The notes: generated from the letters alone by a model not told the origin. Shown: positions 12,938 to 24,714, numbered from the stretch's first letter. The stretch is DNA of 64,000 nucleotides from Cryptomeria japonica (GCF_030272615.1 NC_081415.1:626699740-626763739); one strand, 5' to 3'. Numbers and translations: made by a program.

Positions 12938-13469
12938 ATTCGTGAAATCAATCTTTTAGGAAACTTAATTTCTGTTGAAATTTATTTATCTATAGGGATT
13001 AAAATTTAGCCTCCTAGATATAGGTATAGGAGATGAAGCTTTATATGAAAAGATTCATTATGAGATTTAGTTTAATTAACCCCCCTTCGACGATTAGTTA
13101 GTCACATTTTAATTATTGTGTAAAATAAATTTGAGACATTAAGTACTATGTGCTAGGACTAAATTTAATTATTCCCTAAAAGCTATTTATGACTGTTGGA
13201 AATTAATATTATCCTTGTCTATCAATTTAAATTTTTGGATTTAATTTAATCTATTGGGCTAAATTGATGAGTTAAGACAATATATATATTTTAGTAATAC
13301 GCATTTAATTTAAATAATATTTTGCTTACTTGAGTTAGTGGTTAGAGTTAACTCACACATAGTTAAGCCAAAACATGTTATAGCATTTTATATTTGTCAA
13401 TTTAATGTTTTAAGTTGTGATTTAAATTTTTTTTTTATCCCGTTCTTGCCTTAATTTCTGGGCATGACA

Positions 13470-14308
13470 GGACCTTACACTTCGATGGCGCCAAATCCAA
13501 AATGGGATCCGAAGCTGGAGTTTGCCTCACCTCCCCTGCGGGCAATCAGATCCGAAAGTCTTTTCGGTTGCAGTTTGCATGTTCGAATAATGAAGCAGAG
13601 TATGAAGGGCTAATTCAAGGTTTTAACATCGCAGAAAACATGGGCATTAAAAAATTGAAGATCCTTGGCGATTCTGAGCTAGTAGTGCACCAAGTTCGAG
13701 GGATATTCAGTGCCAAGCATGTTTGCATGAGGTCTTACCGTTCTAGAGTCTGGGATCTAATAGAAGGTTTTGATGCTTTCAATATCATAAGCATTCCTCA
13801 GAAACTAAATACCTCAACAGACCACATGGCTACCATAGGAGCTCATTTTGATCCTGTTGTAGACTTCCTAAATGGCTCCCCAGCAGTCAGTGTAGTGGTT
13901 CACCCGACTATCCCTGATAATGATATATATTGGCAGGTGTTTGAAAGTGATGAGCAGATCACTTTGTTTATCCAAAGCTCGGGAGAGTTTATTGACTAGC
14001 TGCAACCTAAGATCAAAGAAGCTTATGGGAACCAGGTTATTCCGTTAAAATCCAACAAGCTCCCTAATGGTTTGATTACCTTAGAAAATTTGTTTGACCA
14101 TGAGGATGCTAAAAAGGATAAGCCGAAGCTCACAACAAATAAAGGAGATTATGCTGAGATGTTAGTCGAAAGTGGAAGAATCCTCAAGGTGGGAAAAGGT
14201 GTTTCCTCCGAGGACAGAAAGAAGTTGGTTCGATATTGTGATGAATATGAAAGTGTCATGGCTTGGTCTTATGATGATTTAAAGGGGTACGATCCTAACA
14301 TCATCTAG
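13470..14308 (+). pseudogene. Element A extra RNase H upstream of RT, plus linker
   Basis: Resumes in frame from 187. The RNase H fold shows four acidic positions: Asp in H-F-D-G-A (about 13483), Glu in A-E-Y-E-G (about 13597), Asp in G-D-S-E-L-V-V (about 13670) and Asp in T-D-H-M-A (about 13820). Downstream is an acidic linker with the A-W-S-Y-D-D-L-K-G motif that precedes RT in this group. Stops at 13997-13999 and 14306-14308 are both UAG. A second RNase H is known from the plant Tat group and is thought to help degrade the RNA template. Its position before RT is shared with element E1. Confidence 0.78.
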
Positions 14309-15595
14309 CACATCATTGAACTTGCAAATGGAGCTAAGCCAATCTGGCAGAAGCAAAGACTAGTCAACCCCAAGATCGAATCCCTCATGGCTTAGGAGTT
14401 GAAGAGTCTGATCGAATCAAAGATTATTTATCCCATAAAGCACAGTACATGGGTGTCCAATTTGGTCCATGTTAGGAAGAAGAATGGAGATATCCGACTT
14501 TGTGTGGATTTCTGAGACCTAGATCAAGCATTTCTCAAGGATCATTATCCCTTGTCATTGATGGAACAATTATTGAGCACCGTAGCTAGATTAGAAATGT
14601 TCTCAATGCTTGATGGTTTCTCAAGATATAACCAGGTAAGTGTGAAAGTGGAGGACCAACACAAGATGACTTTCACTACCAAGTGGGGAACATTTGCATA
14701 CCAGAAGATGCCTTTCGGTTTGTCAAACACCGGGGCCACTTTCCAAAGAGCCATGGATTTATCTTTCAAAGAGATAATTAATAAGATTATCCTAATATAT
14801 TTAGATGACCTGACTGTATTTTCCAAACACTGGGAGGATCATTTTGATCACCTTGAGTTAGTCCTGCAAAAATGTCTTGAATTTGGGATCTCCTTAAACC
14901 CAAAGAAATGTATCTTCGGGGTTCCTTGGGGGAAACTGCTTGGGCATATAGTTTCAAAGGAAGGTGTCTCGATTGATCCAGACTGGGTCAAGGCCATTAA
15001 GGATCTGCCCCTTCCGGTTAACAAAAAGGGAGTCCAATCCTTTCTAGGAAAGGTCAATTTTGTTAGTCGCTTCATCTCTGACTTTGCCGGAATAATAAGA
15101 CCCATCACTCTCATGCTAAAAAAAGATATACATTTTAGATGGTCTGCTGAAGCTAAAAAGGCTTTTGACCAAACAAAACATGCCATTTGTTCAGCCCTAG
15201 TATTAGCTAATCCAGACATGTCTAAGGATTTCATAATGTATGTCTATTCCGGTCAGCATAGTAACGCTATGGTATTAACTCAAAAGGACACACAAAAGGG
15301 AGGAGAGCACCCCATAGCTTTCCATTCAAAAACTCTTAAATATTATGAGCTCTGCTACAACTTTATGGAGAAACAAGCCTTAGCCGCCATAAAAGGACTA
15401 AAGAGATTCAAGCATTTCATTGCCTGTAATAAGATCATGGTTTATGTAGCTCATCCCGCAGTAATGAAGTACATCATGGAGGGTGACATCACTAAAAAAA
15501 GAGCAAATTGGATCACTAAGATTCTAGAATATGATGTCGATATCAAGCCTACAAAACTGGTCCATGGAAGAGGCCTATGCGAGTATATAGTGTAG
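14309..15595 (+). pseudogene. Element A reverse transcriptase and degenerate RNase H
   Basis: Same frame as the preceding segment. RT blocks are V-R-K-K-N-G-D-I-R-L-C-V-D-F (about 14470-14512), a TGA where Arg is expected (14513-14515), then D-G-F-S-R-Y-N-Q, M-P-F-G-L-S-N and an intact Y-L-D-D near 14800. The tether and a poorly conserved RNase H follow (H-P-I-A-F-H-S-K-T-L near 15310, W-I-T-K-I-L-E-Y near 15510). Stops at 14392-14394 (UAG for CAG) and 15593-15595 break the frame. It would copy the element's RNA in its particle. Confidence 0.88.
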
Positions 15596-16411
15596 GATAG
15601 TGAACCCCGGGGTGATAGAGCCATCGTAGAGGAAGTGGTTATGTTTATGCCTGAGGTCCCCAATGACAATTGGATTGACAAAAGAAAACATTTCATGAAG
15701 ACTGGGATTTTTCTTGAAAATCTCCCCTCGGCTAAGAGGAGGTTCTACCGACTCCAAAACAATGGTTTCCGCTTAATAGATGGAACTCTTTTCAAAAATA
15801 ATTTCAATGGAGTTATGCTCCACTATGTGGACCAGAGCCAGGCTGGTAAATTCCTACATGAGTTTCACTATGGCTCCTCAGGAGGCCACTTCTTCATGCC
15901 CATGACCGCTATCAAAATTACCCAAGCTGGATATTTTTGGCCATACATGTTCAAAGATGCACATATTCTGGTAAGAGGATGCAAAGAGTGTCAATATTAT
16001 ACGGGAAGGGGTAAGAAAGCAGCCATGCCACTCAGGCCTGTGTCAGTGGAAGAGCCTTTCGCTCAATGGGGCCTTGATTTTGTCGGGATGATCAACCCTC
16101 CAAGTTCAGCTGGACATAAATGGATCATGACCGCCACTGATTATTTCACCAGATGGTCTGAAGTCACCCCTCTGCGAAATTCATCTGAAAGTGAAGTGTT
16201 GACTTTCCTAGAAGATCTAACTTGTCGGTACAGTCCCCCAAAAACTGTTATATTAGATAATGCACGTACATTCACAGGCTCGTGAATCACACAATTTTCT
16301 CTAAGCAGAGGTATTTATCTCAAGACCTCTTCCAATTACTACCCTCAAGGGAATGGTCTTGCCAAATCTACTAATAAGAACCTGATCTAACTTATTAAAA
16401 GGATAGGTTCT
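15596..16411 (+). pseudogene. Element A integrase, N-terminal zinc domain and core, interrupted by C
   Basis: In frame with RT. The zinc domain has His pairs around H-E-F-H and G-G-H-F and Cys in C-K-E-C (about 15990). The core has Asp in G-L-D-F (about 16080) and Asp in I-L-D-N-A (about 16255). The third catalytic Glu is replaced by Lys in G-L-A-K-S-T-N-K (about 16365). Stops lie at 16283-16285 (TGA) and in N-L-I-stop near 16390. Element C enters after I-G-S at 16411, and the frame resumes at 24206. Confidence 0.85.
16407..16411. repeat. Target-site duplication of element C, left copy
   Basis: GTTCT at 16407-16411 is repeated exactly at 24201-24205, bounding element C. Confidence 0.95.
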
Positions 16412-17640
16412 TGTAAAGCGGAAAATTGCGTTCGAACCCTAGTTGCTTTCCCCTCTTCCAACTCCAAGGAGAGAGAAGGGAGATTCACTAGGGTTGATGG
16501 TTTTCACTTAGGGGAGAGACTTTACATTCAAAAGAGGGGTTGAAACCCACAAGATCCAATCCCACACAATGCAAGATTGGATGCTAAATGAGTTTCAAGG
16601 GTTATGACAGCAAGGCTACCCTCTTTTGTAAAGAATGTGCATAGGAGAATTAGGCTAGGAATGCATAGAAAGTGACAAAGATTTGCTTATAAACTGAGAT
16701 AGGGATATAGGATGAAGCTGCGGACTTGGAATTAGCAGTAAAATGTCGATACGGCACTGTCCTGCAAATTTGAGCAAAAGTTGTCGGGATGATGGCGCCC
16801 AGCGCCATGGTCCTCCGAAAAATCCGCGAAACGAAGGGGGATCTGTTCGTCTCTGCACAAGGATTCCAGATCTTCAATTTCAGCCACGTACCTGCAACCT
16901 ACACACAACAAAGTGAAGATGATTGGGGGATTAGGGATTAGGGGTTTGCCTTTAGGTCAGACCCCGGTTTTGGAATTAACCAAGAAATGAGCAAGTGCTG
17001 TAAATGTAAATGATTGTAAAACAAGTACTAATACCTTGTTCTAAGGATGTTTGTATCCTTATGTGCAAAGGTATAGATGTTGTATGTTGTTGTATGTTTG
17101 TATGTTGTATGTAGCATGTAGTATTGGATCTCCTCTTCAATGGTTGAATCCTTGTCTTGAATGCAACACTTAGCCTTGAATGGAGACTTGAAATGATCAA
17201 TTGCTTGAAGGAATGCTTGAATGCTTGAGTATAGTTTCCACGCCTTTTCCATCATATCAAATGAAAGAGGAAAATGTAGTTTATATACTTGTCAATTAGG
17301 GCTGATAGACTGATTTTCCCGACCTTAGGCCGACCAGGAAAGTTTATTTTCCAAATTGCAAACAAAAAGACCCGAAGTCCGAAGGAGACCAGGCCCAAAA
17401 TAGGACCCAGGGACCAGGGCACTGGGTGCCCTGGTCCTGAAGGACCAGGGCACTGGGCGCTCTGGTCCCACCTCCTGGGACAGTAGGGTGCAAGGAGGTT
17501 CAGGCTAGGGTGCTTGAAAAATGCAGTTTTCAGTGTCATAATCAGGTTTCGGGGTCTCCATTCAGGTTGCGTGTTGCATCACCATCGTGAAGACCGAAAT
17601 GCAGTCGAAATTGCAAGTGTCACAATTTTAGGACGCTACA
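16412..17640 (-). repeat. Element C left LTR (3' LTR in its own sense), 1,229 bp
   Basis: Closely similar to 22951-24200. Contains two 31-bp GC-rich palindromic units at 17411-17467, where the sister LTR has three. It abuts the complement of the polypurine tract at its right edge. Confidence 0.93.
17411..17467. repeat. 31-bp palindromic GC-rich units in the C LTR, two copies
   Basis: Each unit has GGACCAGGGC on one side and GCCCTGGTCC or a near match on the other, so each can fold as a hairpin. Units start at 17411 and 17442. Confidence 0.8.
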
Positions 17641-17655
17641 TTTAGCCTCCACTTT
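17641..17655 (-). other. Element C polypurine tract (read on the minus strand)
   Basis: The plus strand reads TTTAGCCTCCACTTT right of the LTR; on the minus strand this is an A/G-rich run ending at the LTR. The C2 copy has the matching TTTAGCCCCCACTTT at 63965-63979. Confidence 0.75.
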
Positions 17656-18382
17656 AGTGGGAGTATGTATGCTCATACTTCCGGTAAAGTACAAGGAACA
17701 ATCATTGAAAGACTTTCACCACGTCAAGGAGGCAAGATACACCAAGCCCCCAGTGGACTAAGGATCTTACGACTTCGATTGACAAAGTAAAAGGGAAGAT
17801 CACGAGGGAGAACCATGACTGTCAGTAGTAAGGTTCCCTCACTATGAGTCATGCAAAAGGAATACCGAAAATTTTCAAGGCAAAGCTAAGTTCGCCAAGA
17901 AATTTTCATGTATCCTGAAGGGCTAGACAGGGTGTATGCCCCCCTATGTTAAAGCGATCACACACGCCTCAATGGGGGTGATTGTTTTAACGTAGTGATA
18001 CACATAAGAAATGAGAAAGGAAAGGAGCACGTAATCGCAAGGATTTAGCCACCAAGTGTGAGATAAACCCAAGGATAATAGACACAAAACAAAAAGCACG
18101 AGGTGACTTCGCTTTCCTCGGGGTCAGTATGCTATATGATAATTCATGTATATATATCATATGTATGTATGCATAATTGTTCTTCATTCCCCAATCAAGG
18201 AAGGTCACCTAGAAGAAGGGAACACATGTGTCTTTTGAGTCAACATGAGAGAGATCAAGAGATCTCAATGCTTTGCATCATCCTCAAGTAGACAACACTA
18301 AGGACAACAAATAGAAGAATGAGAGTAACGTATAGAAGAAGTAACACAAGAGAGGAGGAGAGAATCTGCTATGCTAATGTAA
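17656..18382 (-). other. Element C 3' untranslated stretch, no gene seen
   Basis: About 730 bp between the gag-protease stop and the polypurine tract. Short ORFs on both strands show no motif. No RT, RNase H or integrase remnant is recognisable. Confidence 0.6.
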
Positions 18383-21300
18383 CTAGTCTAGCACGTCATC
18401 TACCCCCCGATCTTGCTGATCAATGTTTTGGAAAGGCAGGGAACACGCTAGAGGAGGAACATCCAACACAGCAGATGGAGCTATCACAAGATCCAAACAA
18501 GGGCTATGTTCATGTTCCGAGCCACGTTGTTCTTGTCTAGGAGCTAGGATAAGTGCTTTAGAAAATTCATTGGATAAATGGTTATCAATATCAACAAGTT
18601 CATATTCACTATCAGAAGCAAGAGAAGTAACATTTTCATCATGCATAACATTTTCATCTATATCATCATCAAGATTTATAAAAATAGGATCTTTAACTCG
18701 CACAAGATCAAGACCATCATGCATCTTATGTTTAGGAGATTTTGGAGAAAATGGAATAATGCTTGTTGAAGGTGTTTTTGGAGATTGTAAAGTTTGAGAA
18801 GCAGCTGCTTGAGCCCTAAGAGGATGCTTTCGTCGGCATTCACGTGCAAAACGATTTCGTCTAGTCTTAGTAGGAAGTGGAGAAGATTGAAGAGGAGGAA
18901 TGTTCTCATCCTTATCACTTGGGTGTTTAGGTTGTGGTCTCTTAGGCTGGAAAATAGGAGAAGAAGGAGGTCTCTTCTCTCTATAAAAAGAAGGAGGAGG
19001 GACTGCTCCATATAAAGGAGGAATATTTGGTTTAGGAAGGAGACCAAGTCCATCATGATGAGGAGGTATAGGTCTACTCTTAGAAGGTTTATTAGGCATA
19101 GACATAGTCACATCCATGGGAACGGGTTGGGAATCTTCTTGAGGAAAGACATTAGTTTTATCTTTCAAAGGAAGAACTTCCTTCTCAAGAACGATAGGAA
19201 TATCAAGTTTAGGTGTTCTAGGTTCACTTAGAGATAGGATCATATCTGTTTTCCATTTTTGATAAGATTTGAAAAGATGATCACTTCGCGGAGGAAGAGA
19301 TTGGAATTGTTTAGGCCAAAAGTAATCAATAGGAACGCTAGAAGTTCTTTCAGCTGGTTTAAAGAGACTATGATTGACAGTAACAACTTCACCATTATGG
19401 GGAAATTTCAAACACTTATGAATAGGAGAAGCAATAGCTTTCATGGAAGATAGCCAAGGATAGCCAAGCTTCACACGAAATTGTTCGGAAGATGGAATAA
19501 TAGCAAAGTTCACATCAAGGGATTTGTTATGGACCTCAATAGGCAATGTAATAGAACCAATTGCAGGAGAAGAAAAGGCATCAAATAGTTTCACAATCAC
19601 ATCTGTTTTGTCATAAATCACTTGATTCAATTGCAAAGTAAAAAGAAATTCTTCAGTAATAACATTAACCATGCACGAAGGATCAATAAGCACTCCACGG
19701 CAAGGTGTATCCTTAACTTTTACAACTATGTATAAAGGACCATCAGGTGCCCTGATGGTTTCACTGGAATCAAATGTGATGGAAGGCTCTTTGGGGTTTT
19801 CTTGCTGCTCTACAAAGTTAATCACATTCGGAGCCATAGACACAAGACCAGCAGATGAGAGAGAGGAATCATTAGCCTCAATCGCATTAGAGGTATGAGA
19901 AGGTAATGGATCAGTGAAAATCTAAAGATTTTGGTTAGGAGGAGCTACAGATGTGTTGCCTTTATCATTCACTCCAGAAACAGAAATAGTATTATTATCA
20001 ATCAAATCTTGAATTTTACCCTTTAAAGAAAAACATTTTTCAGTATCATGCCCAGGCTGACGATGAAATTGACAAAAGGCTTTGTTATCAAAATAAGGTG
20101 AAGTAATCTTTGCAGGATCAATTTGTCTTATAGGAGGAAGAGTAAGCACATTTTGTTCCAATAACTTATTCATAATACTATGCAATGATTCATTCAAAGG
20201 AGTATACTTTCTTTATTTCTTGAAAAATTTAGAAATAGGAGGCACACCTGATGCTGCATTCACATTGTTGTTGATGATGTTTTCATTGAATTTGATGGAA
20301 TCTCTATTCGGTTTAAACTTCTCAAATGGTTGTTGACTACTATCACCCTTATCACTCGGAGCCATAGGATGTGATTGTTCCATTTGACTCACAGTCAGTT
20401 GATAATTGTGAAGAGTTGCACACAACTGTTGGAAAGAAGTAAACTCAGAAAATAGGAGTTTGTCTCGAATATCTTTTTGTAAATTAGAAATAAAGATTCT
20501 TTGAATATCATTGTCAGGCACTGGAAAAGAAATTTGAGCATACAAATGCTTATATCTACCAATGAAATCAGTCACTTTTTCTTTAACACCTTGTTTACAA
20601 TGCATTAAATCAATCAAAGTAACTTTAGGACTTATATTGTTTTGAAATTGTTGAATGAAAGCATTTGCAAGTTGTTCGAAAGAAGTAATAGAATAGGAAG
20701 GCAACGAGCAATACCATTGTAGGGCTTTGTCTCTTAATGTTCTAGTGAACAGTTTTTCCAGCAACCTTGGGTCATAAGCAAAATTTTTACAAATTGTTTG
20801 AAAAGTCTTAACATGTGTTAGAGGATCACCTTTACCATTATAAAGCTCCAAATGCGAGATTTCAACATGTTTAGGGGGAATAGCTCGGACAATGTCAAGA
20901 GAAAGTGGGCTCGCAACATCAAATGTGGGCACACTAAACTTAGATTGATTCATAGAGGCAATTTGTTGCTGTAAAGAAGAGACAGTTTGTGCAAGATTGT
21001 TAATGGTCGCTTCAGTCGAAGAGTTCATATTAGATGTGTTAGATTGAGATGGAGGTGTTATGTTATTGAAAGAAGGTAAAGAGTAAGGTGGTGGGACTCT
21101 ATGATAGTCAATTATAGGGGATGATTGGACAAGAGGAACACTACAAGGAGGAATGGAATGGTTAAATGAATTGCCCCCTTGTGTCATGTTCATTTGTGAA
21201 GATGTAATAGGAACACTCATTGAAGGAATGAATGAAGAAGTCGGATTAAATGAAGGAAGAGGGTTGATTGAAGAAGGGGGATTGCCCCCATGACTAGTGA

Positions 21301-21777
21301 TCACAGGAGGAATGTCTTGTATAGAAGTGGTCATTATGTTTGATGTAAAGGCAGGTATGCTAGCAATAAAAGTCATCAAAGGAATAGAATGATTGACCTG
21401 GCACAACTTTTCATAGGCATCAAATTCAAATCCACAATGTGTGCAATACCACGCAAAATATCAATTCCATTCTTATCACTTTGAAGCATACGTTTTAGAC
21501 CCTCAATTAAAGGAAGAGCTTGACTATCGGGGTATTCATGAGACATCCATTGGTGAAAATCATCAAATTGGTTATCCAATTTCAAAAGTTGTTCTACAGA
21601 AACCTCATGGAGAGCTTCTTCATCATTAGGAGGATTAGAGGAATTACCCATGTCCTCGTTAAAAAGGCTATTCAAATTAGGTTCCATCTCCTCGGTAATT
21701 AAACCTCGGAAAGACTTAATTCTACGGCTTCGTCTAACGGGAATAGTGTAAGTAGGACTTATTGTTGTAAAACTCAT
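18383..21777 (-). pseudogene. Element C gag-protease polyprotein
   Basis: The ORF starts at ATG 21777 and ends at 18383, about 1,130 codons. One frameshift lies near 21400-21440 and two point stops at 20213 and 19922. The N-terminal part is acidic. A Ser/Pro/Asn-rich linker precedes the capsid (about 20860-20440: A-L-Q-W-Y, F-E-Q-L-A, L-F-S-E-F-T-S-F-Q-Q-L). A zinc-finger-like CX2HX4HX4C follows at about 20030-20075. The protease region (about 19750-19450) has L-I-D-P-S-C where D-S/T-G is usual, so activity is doubtful, followed by L-G-Y-P-W-L. The C-terminus is Pro-rich and basic, then acidic. It would form particles and pack its RNA. Confidence 0.82.
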
Positions 21778-22928
21778 GCACTAGAGAGGGAGAAAAGATT
21801 TTGATTTTAGAGGTAGCAATTTTCAGTAAAATCAGCCAATCTTCTGGATTTAAGCTGTTAAATGCAATCACGACAGTCTCTCGAAATTTCAGAAAAAATG
21901 TCCGGGACCGTGGCGCTCGGAGTGCAACACGGTCCTTGCAACTTTTTTCGAAATTTGTAGGGATGAAAGGTATGATGATTTTAAAGCTAATCTGAAAAAA
22001 TTGAGTGATTTTACGATCTATAGATAGGCCAAATTAAAGTTGCAATCTCAAAATTGAACCCTACCCAGATTGTCGAAAAATGCAAAATTTGAATTTTGAA
22101 AAAGAGAGGGAAACTGAAATTTTGAATTTTATGATTTTAGAGGGAATGTCAAAAGCAATGCAAGTTTTGAAATTCAAAAGTTGACTCAATTTCACGCAAA
22201 ATTCAATTTTGAAAGCGGAAATTAAAGTTGTTGTAATTAAGTACTTAATTTCAAAAGTCACAAAATGCAAGAATTTGAATAAAGCACTGAAATTTCGAAT
22301 GAATGCAAACACACTTTTCAGATTTAGGATAGTAAGAACACAATTTTGACACAAAATTTCAGTTTCAATGATTTTTGAATGTTTAAAAGCCTTAATCCAA
22401 GCAATCACAAGACCAACTTTGACTGTAATTTTGAAGGTGTTAAAATTGATAAAATCAGCCAAAATTCTGGATTTTAGCAGGAAAATACAGTAAGATCTCG
22501 CTCCTAAAATTTCGGAAAAAATGTCGGGGACGATGGCGCTCGGAGTGCACACGGTCCTCGCAACTTTTTTCCAAATTTTCAGGGATGAAAGATATTGTGA
22601 TTTTATTGCGGAATCCAAAGTTACAGCTGATTTGGAGATGTTTTGATCAGTGAAATTATTAGTCAAAGGTTGAATCAAGAAGGTTTCAAAAATTAGGGTT
22701 TTGACACTTAACCACTTAATTTTCAAAATCAAAGCACAAATATGAATTGATAATTTGTAATAGAAGGGCAGATCTGAAACAAGCATTAACAATTAAATAT
22801 TTCACAAGTTTAATTACTAAAAAGAAATTTTAGGGTTTTTATGCAATCACCTCTAAAATTTTGCAAAAGATCAAACATGGAAATGTAATCAATTTTTTCA
22901 GATCTAAGCATGAAAAATCAGAAAGGAT
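21778..22928 (-). other. Element C leader between PBS and gag, with an internal repeat
   Basis: About 1.15 kb of AT-rich leader. Two related segments (about 21823-21990 and 22446-22610) share a core containing AAAATGTC, GGCGCTCGGAGTGC and ACGGTCCT. A related sequence occurs in the LTRs near 16745-16835 and 23285-23375. The minus ORF at 22061-22792 is lysine/phenylalanine-rich low-complexity translation and is not supported as a gene. Confidence 0.55.
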
Positions 22929-22947
22929 GTTCACGTCGGGTTCACCA
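22929..22947 (-). other. Element C primer binding site
   Basis: The minus strand reads TGGTGAACCCGACGTGAAC three bases after the end of its 5' LTR. The TGG start complements a tRNA CCA end. I cannot name the tRNA with confidence. Confidence 0.75.
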
Positions 22948-22950
22948 AAA

Positions 22951-24200
22951 TGTAAAGCGGAAAATCGTGATCGAACCCTAGTTGCTTTCCCCTCTTCCAA
23001 CTCCAAGGAGAGAGAAGGGAGATTCACTAGGGTTGATGGTTTTCACTTAGGGGAGAGACTTTACATTCAAAAGAGGGGTTGAAACTCACAAGATCCAATC
23101 CCATGCAATGCAAGATTGGATGCTAAATGAGTTTCAAGGGTTATGACAGCAAGGCTACCCTCTTTTGTAAAGAATGTGCATAGGAGAATTAGGCTAGGAA
23201 TGCATAGAAAGTGACAAAGATTCACTTATAAACTGAGATAGGGATATAGGATGAAGCTGCGGACCTGGAATTAGCAGTAAAATGTTGATACGGCGCTGTC
23301 TTGCAAATTTGAGCAAAAGTTGTCAGGATGATGGCGCCCGACGCCACGGTCCTCCGAAAAATCCGCAAAACGAAGGGGGATCTGTTCGTCTCTGCACAAG
23401 GATTCCAGATCTTCAATTTCAGCCGCGTACCTGCAACCTACACACAGAAAAGCGAAGACGATTGGGGGATTAGGGATTAGGGGTTTGCCTTTAGGTCAAA
23501 CCCCAGTTTTGGAATTAACCAAGAAATGAGCAAGTGCTGTAAATGTAAATGACTGTAAAACAAGTACTAATACCTTGTTCTAAGGATGTTTGTATCCTTA
23601 TGTGCGAAGGTATAGATGTTGTATGTTGTATGTAGCATGTAGTATGTGATCTCCTCTTCAATGGTTGAATCCTTGTCTTGAATGCAACACTTAACCTTGA
23701 ATGGAGACTTGAAATGATCAATTGCTTGAAGGAATGCTTGAATGCTTGAATGCTTGAGTATAGTTTCCATGCCTTTTCCATCATATCGAATGAAAGAGGA
23801 AAATGTAGTTTATATACTTGTCAATTAGGGCTGATAGACTGATTTTCCCGACCTTAGGTCGACCAGGAAAGTTTATTTTCCAAATTGCAAACAAAAAGAC
23901 CCGAAGTCCAAAGGAGACCGGGCCCAAAATAGGACCCAGGGACCAGGGCACTGGGCGCCATGGTCCTGGGGGACTAGGGCGCTGGGCGCCCTGGTCCTGA
24001 AGGACCAGGGCGTTGGGCGCTCTGGTCCCACCTCTCGGGACAGCAGGGTGCAAGGAGGTTCAGGCCAGGGTGCTTGAAAAATGCAGTTTTCAATGTCGTA
24101 ATCAGGTTTCGGGGTCTCCATTTAGGTTGCGTGTTGCGTCGCCATCGTGAAGACCGAAATGCAGTCGAAATTGCAAGTGTCACAATTTTAGGACGCTACA
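22951..24200 (-). repeat. Element C right LTR (5' LTR in its own sense), 1,250 bp
   Basis: Pairs with 16412-17640. It has three 31-bp palindromic units starting at 23940, 23971 and 24002 against two in its sister, which explains most of the length difference. It is followed exactly by the TSD GTTCT. Confidence 0.93.
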
Positions 24201-24714
24201 GTTCTGAATATAAGAGGGAGTGGCACCACCACTTAAGAAGCGCACTATGGGCAGACCGCATAATGCCCAAACAGATTCTAAAAAACTCCCCGTATAAGCT
24301 GGTATATGGGAAAGATACCCTTTTTCCCTTGTCATTGGAAATCCCGGCGTTGCAATTGCTAAAATCCATGGATATCGTCGAAAATGGTCCAATGGCCGTA
24401 AGGTTGGCGGAGATTATGGAGCTAGAGGAAGTGAGAGAAGCAGCTTTCACAACTCTCCAAGATAGACAAGAAGTCGTAAAAAGGTGGTTTGACAGTAAAA
24501 AGAATTTTGATGTGATTTTCGCCCTCGGAGACCTTGTTTTGAGTACAATGAGAGAATGATGAAACCTGGTCAGCACGCCAAGTTCGACTGCCTATGGGAG
24601 GGTCCTTTCCACATCATAGGTCACAAAGGTTTCAATGCCTTTGAGTTAGAAGATATGAATGGAGATCCCCTCTCCATCCCAATTAATGGTTTCCACCTCA
24701 AACCTTTTCATTAA
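24201..24714 (+). pseudogene. Element A integrase C-terminal part
   Basis: Resumes in frame after the C TSD with E-Y-K-R-E-W and A-D-R, then N-S-P-Y-K-L-V-Y-G, the conserved end of the integrase core. A frameshift near 24535 separates D-L-V-L from the next part, which reads K-P-G-Q, W-E-G-P-F and ends L-K-P-F-H at TAA 24712-24714. This is the usual DNA-binding C-terminal domain with the G-P-F/Y motif and no chromodomain. Confidence 0.85.

Larger units (their letters stand above)
188..13469 (+). mobile_element. Ty3/Gypsy chromovirus-like element B, full length but decayed
   Basis: A 13.3-kb element with direct LTRs (188-4177 and 9123-13469) that start TGTGAGGCCC and end GGGCATGACA. A tRNA-iMet-type PBS follows the first LTR and a purine tract precedes the second. 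The interior (4348-9112) holds gag, zinc knuckle, protease, RT, RNase H, integrase and a chromodomain-like tail, in that order. It interrupts the upstream RNase H of element A and is flanked by an almost perfect 5-bp TSD. Domain order, iMet PBS and chromodomain-like tail fit plant chromoviruses such as the Tekay/Del group; the exact clade is not resolved. Many UAG stops and at least one early frameshift make this copy non-autonomous. Confidence 0.93.
9123..13469 (+). repeat. Element B 3' LTR, about 4.35 kb
   Basis: Homologous to 188-4177 with scattered substitutions. It is about 357 bp longer, mainly from a long (TA)n run at 11909-11999 with following AT-rich sequence and a roughly 150-bp tandem duplication at 12637-12937. 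The sequence after it, from 13470, is the element A RNase H. Confidence 0.93.
16412..24200 (-). mobile_element. Non-autonomous LTR element C with gag-protease only
   Basis: A 7.8-kb element in antisense to its host A, with LTRs 16412-17640 and 22951-24200 (TGTAAAGCGG...GACGCTACA), perfect 5-bp TSD, PBS, purine tract and one long gag-protease frame. There is no RT, RNase H or integrase: about 740 bp separate the end of the protease ORF from the far LTR and show no pol motif. This fits gag-only or gag-pro terminal-repeat retrotransposons described in plants (TR-GAG type), which borrow pol from a partner. A second family member begins at 62921. Confidence 0.9.

Noticed and set aside
14848-15234. 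Minus-strand ORF of 128 codons over element A RT
   Set aside because: Shadow of the RT frame, which carries the Y-L-D-D and other motifs on the plus strand.
17411-17467. Possible CRISPR-like or regularly spaced repeat
   Set aside because: Only two or three adjoining palindromic units without unique spacers, inside a plant LTR.
22061-22792. 243-codon minus-strand ORF in the element C leader
   Set aside because: Low-complexity Lys/Phe/Ile composition from AAATTT-rich DNA, no motif, and it overlaps the leader repeats between PBS and gag.
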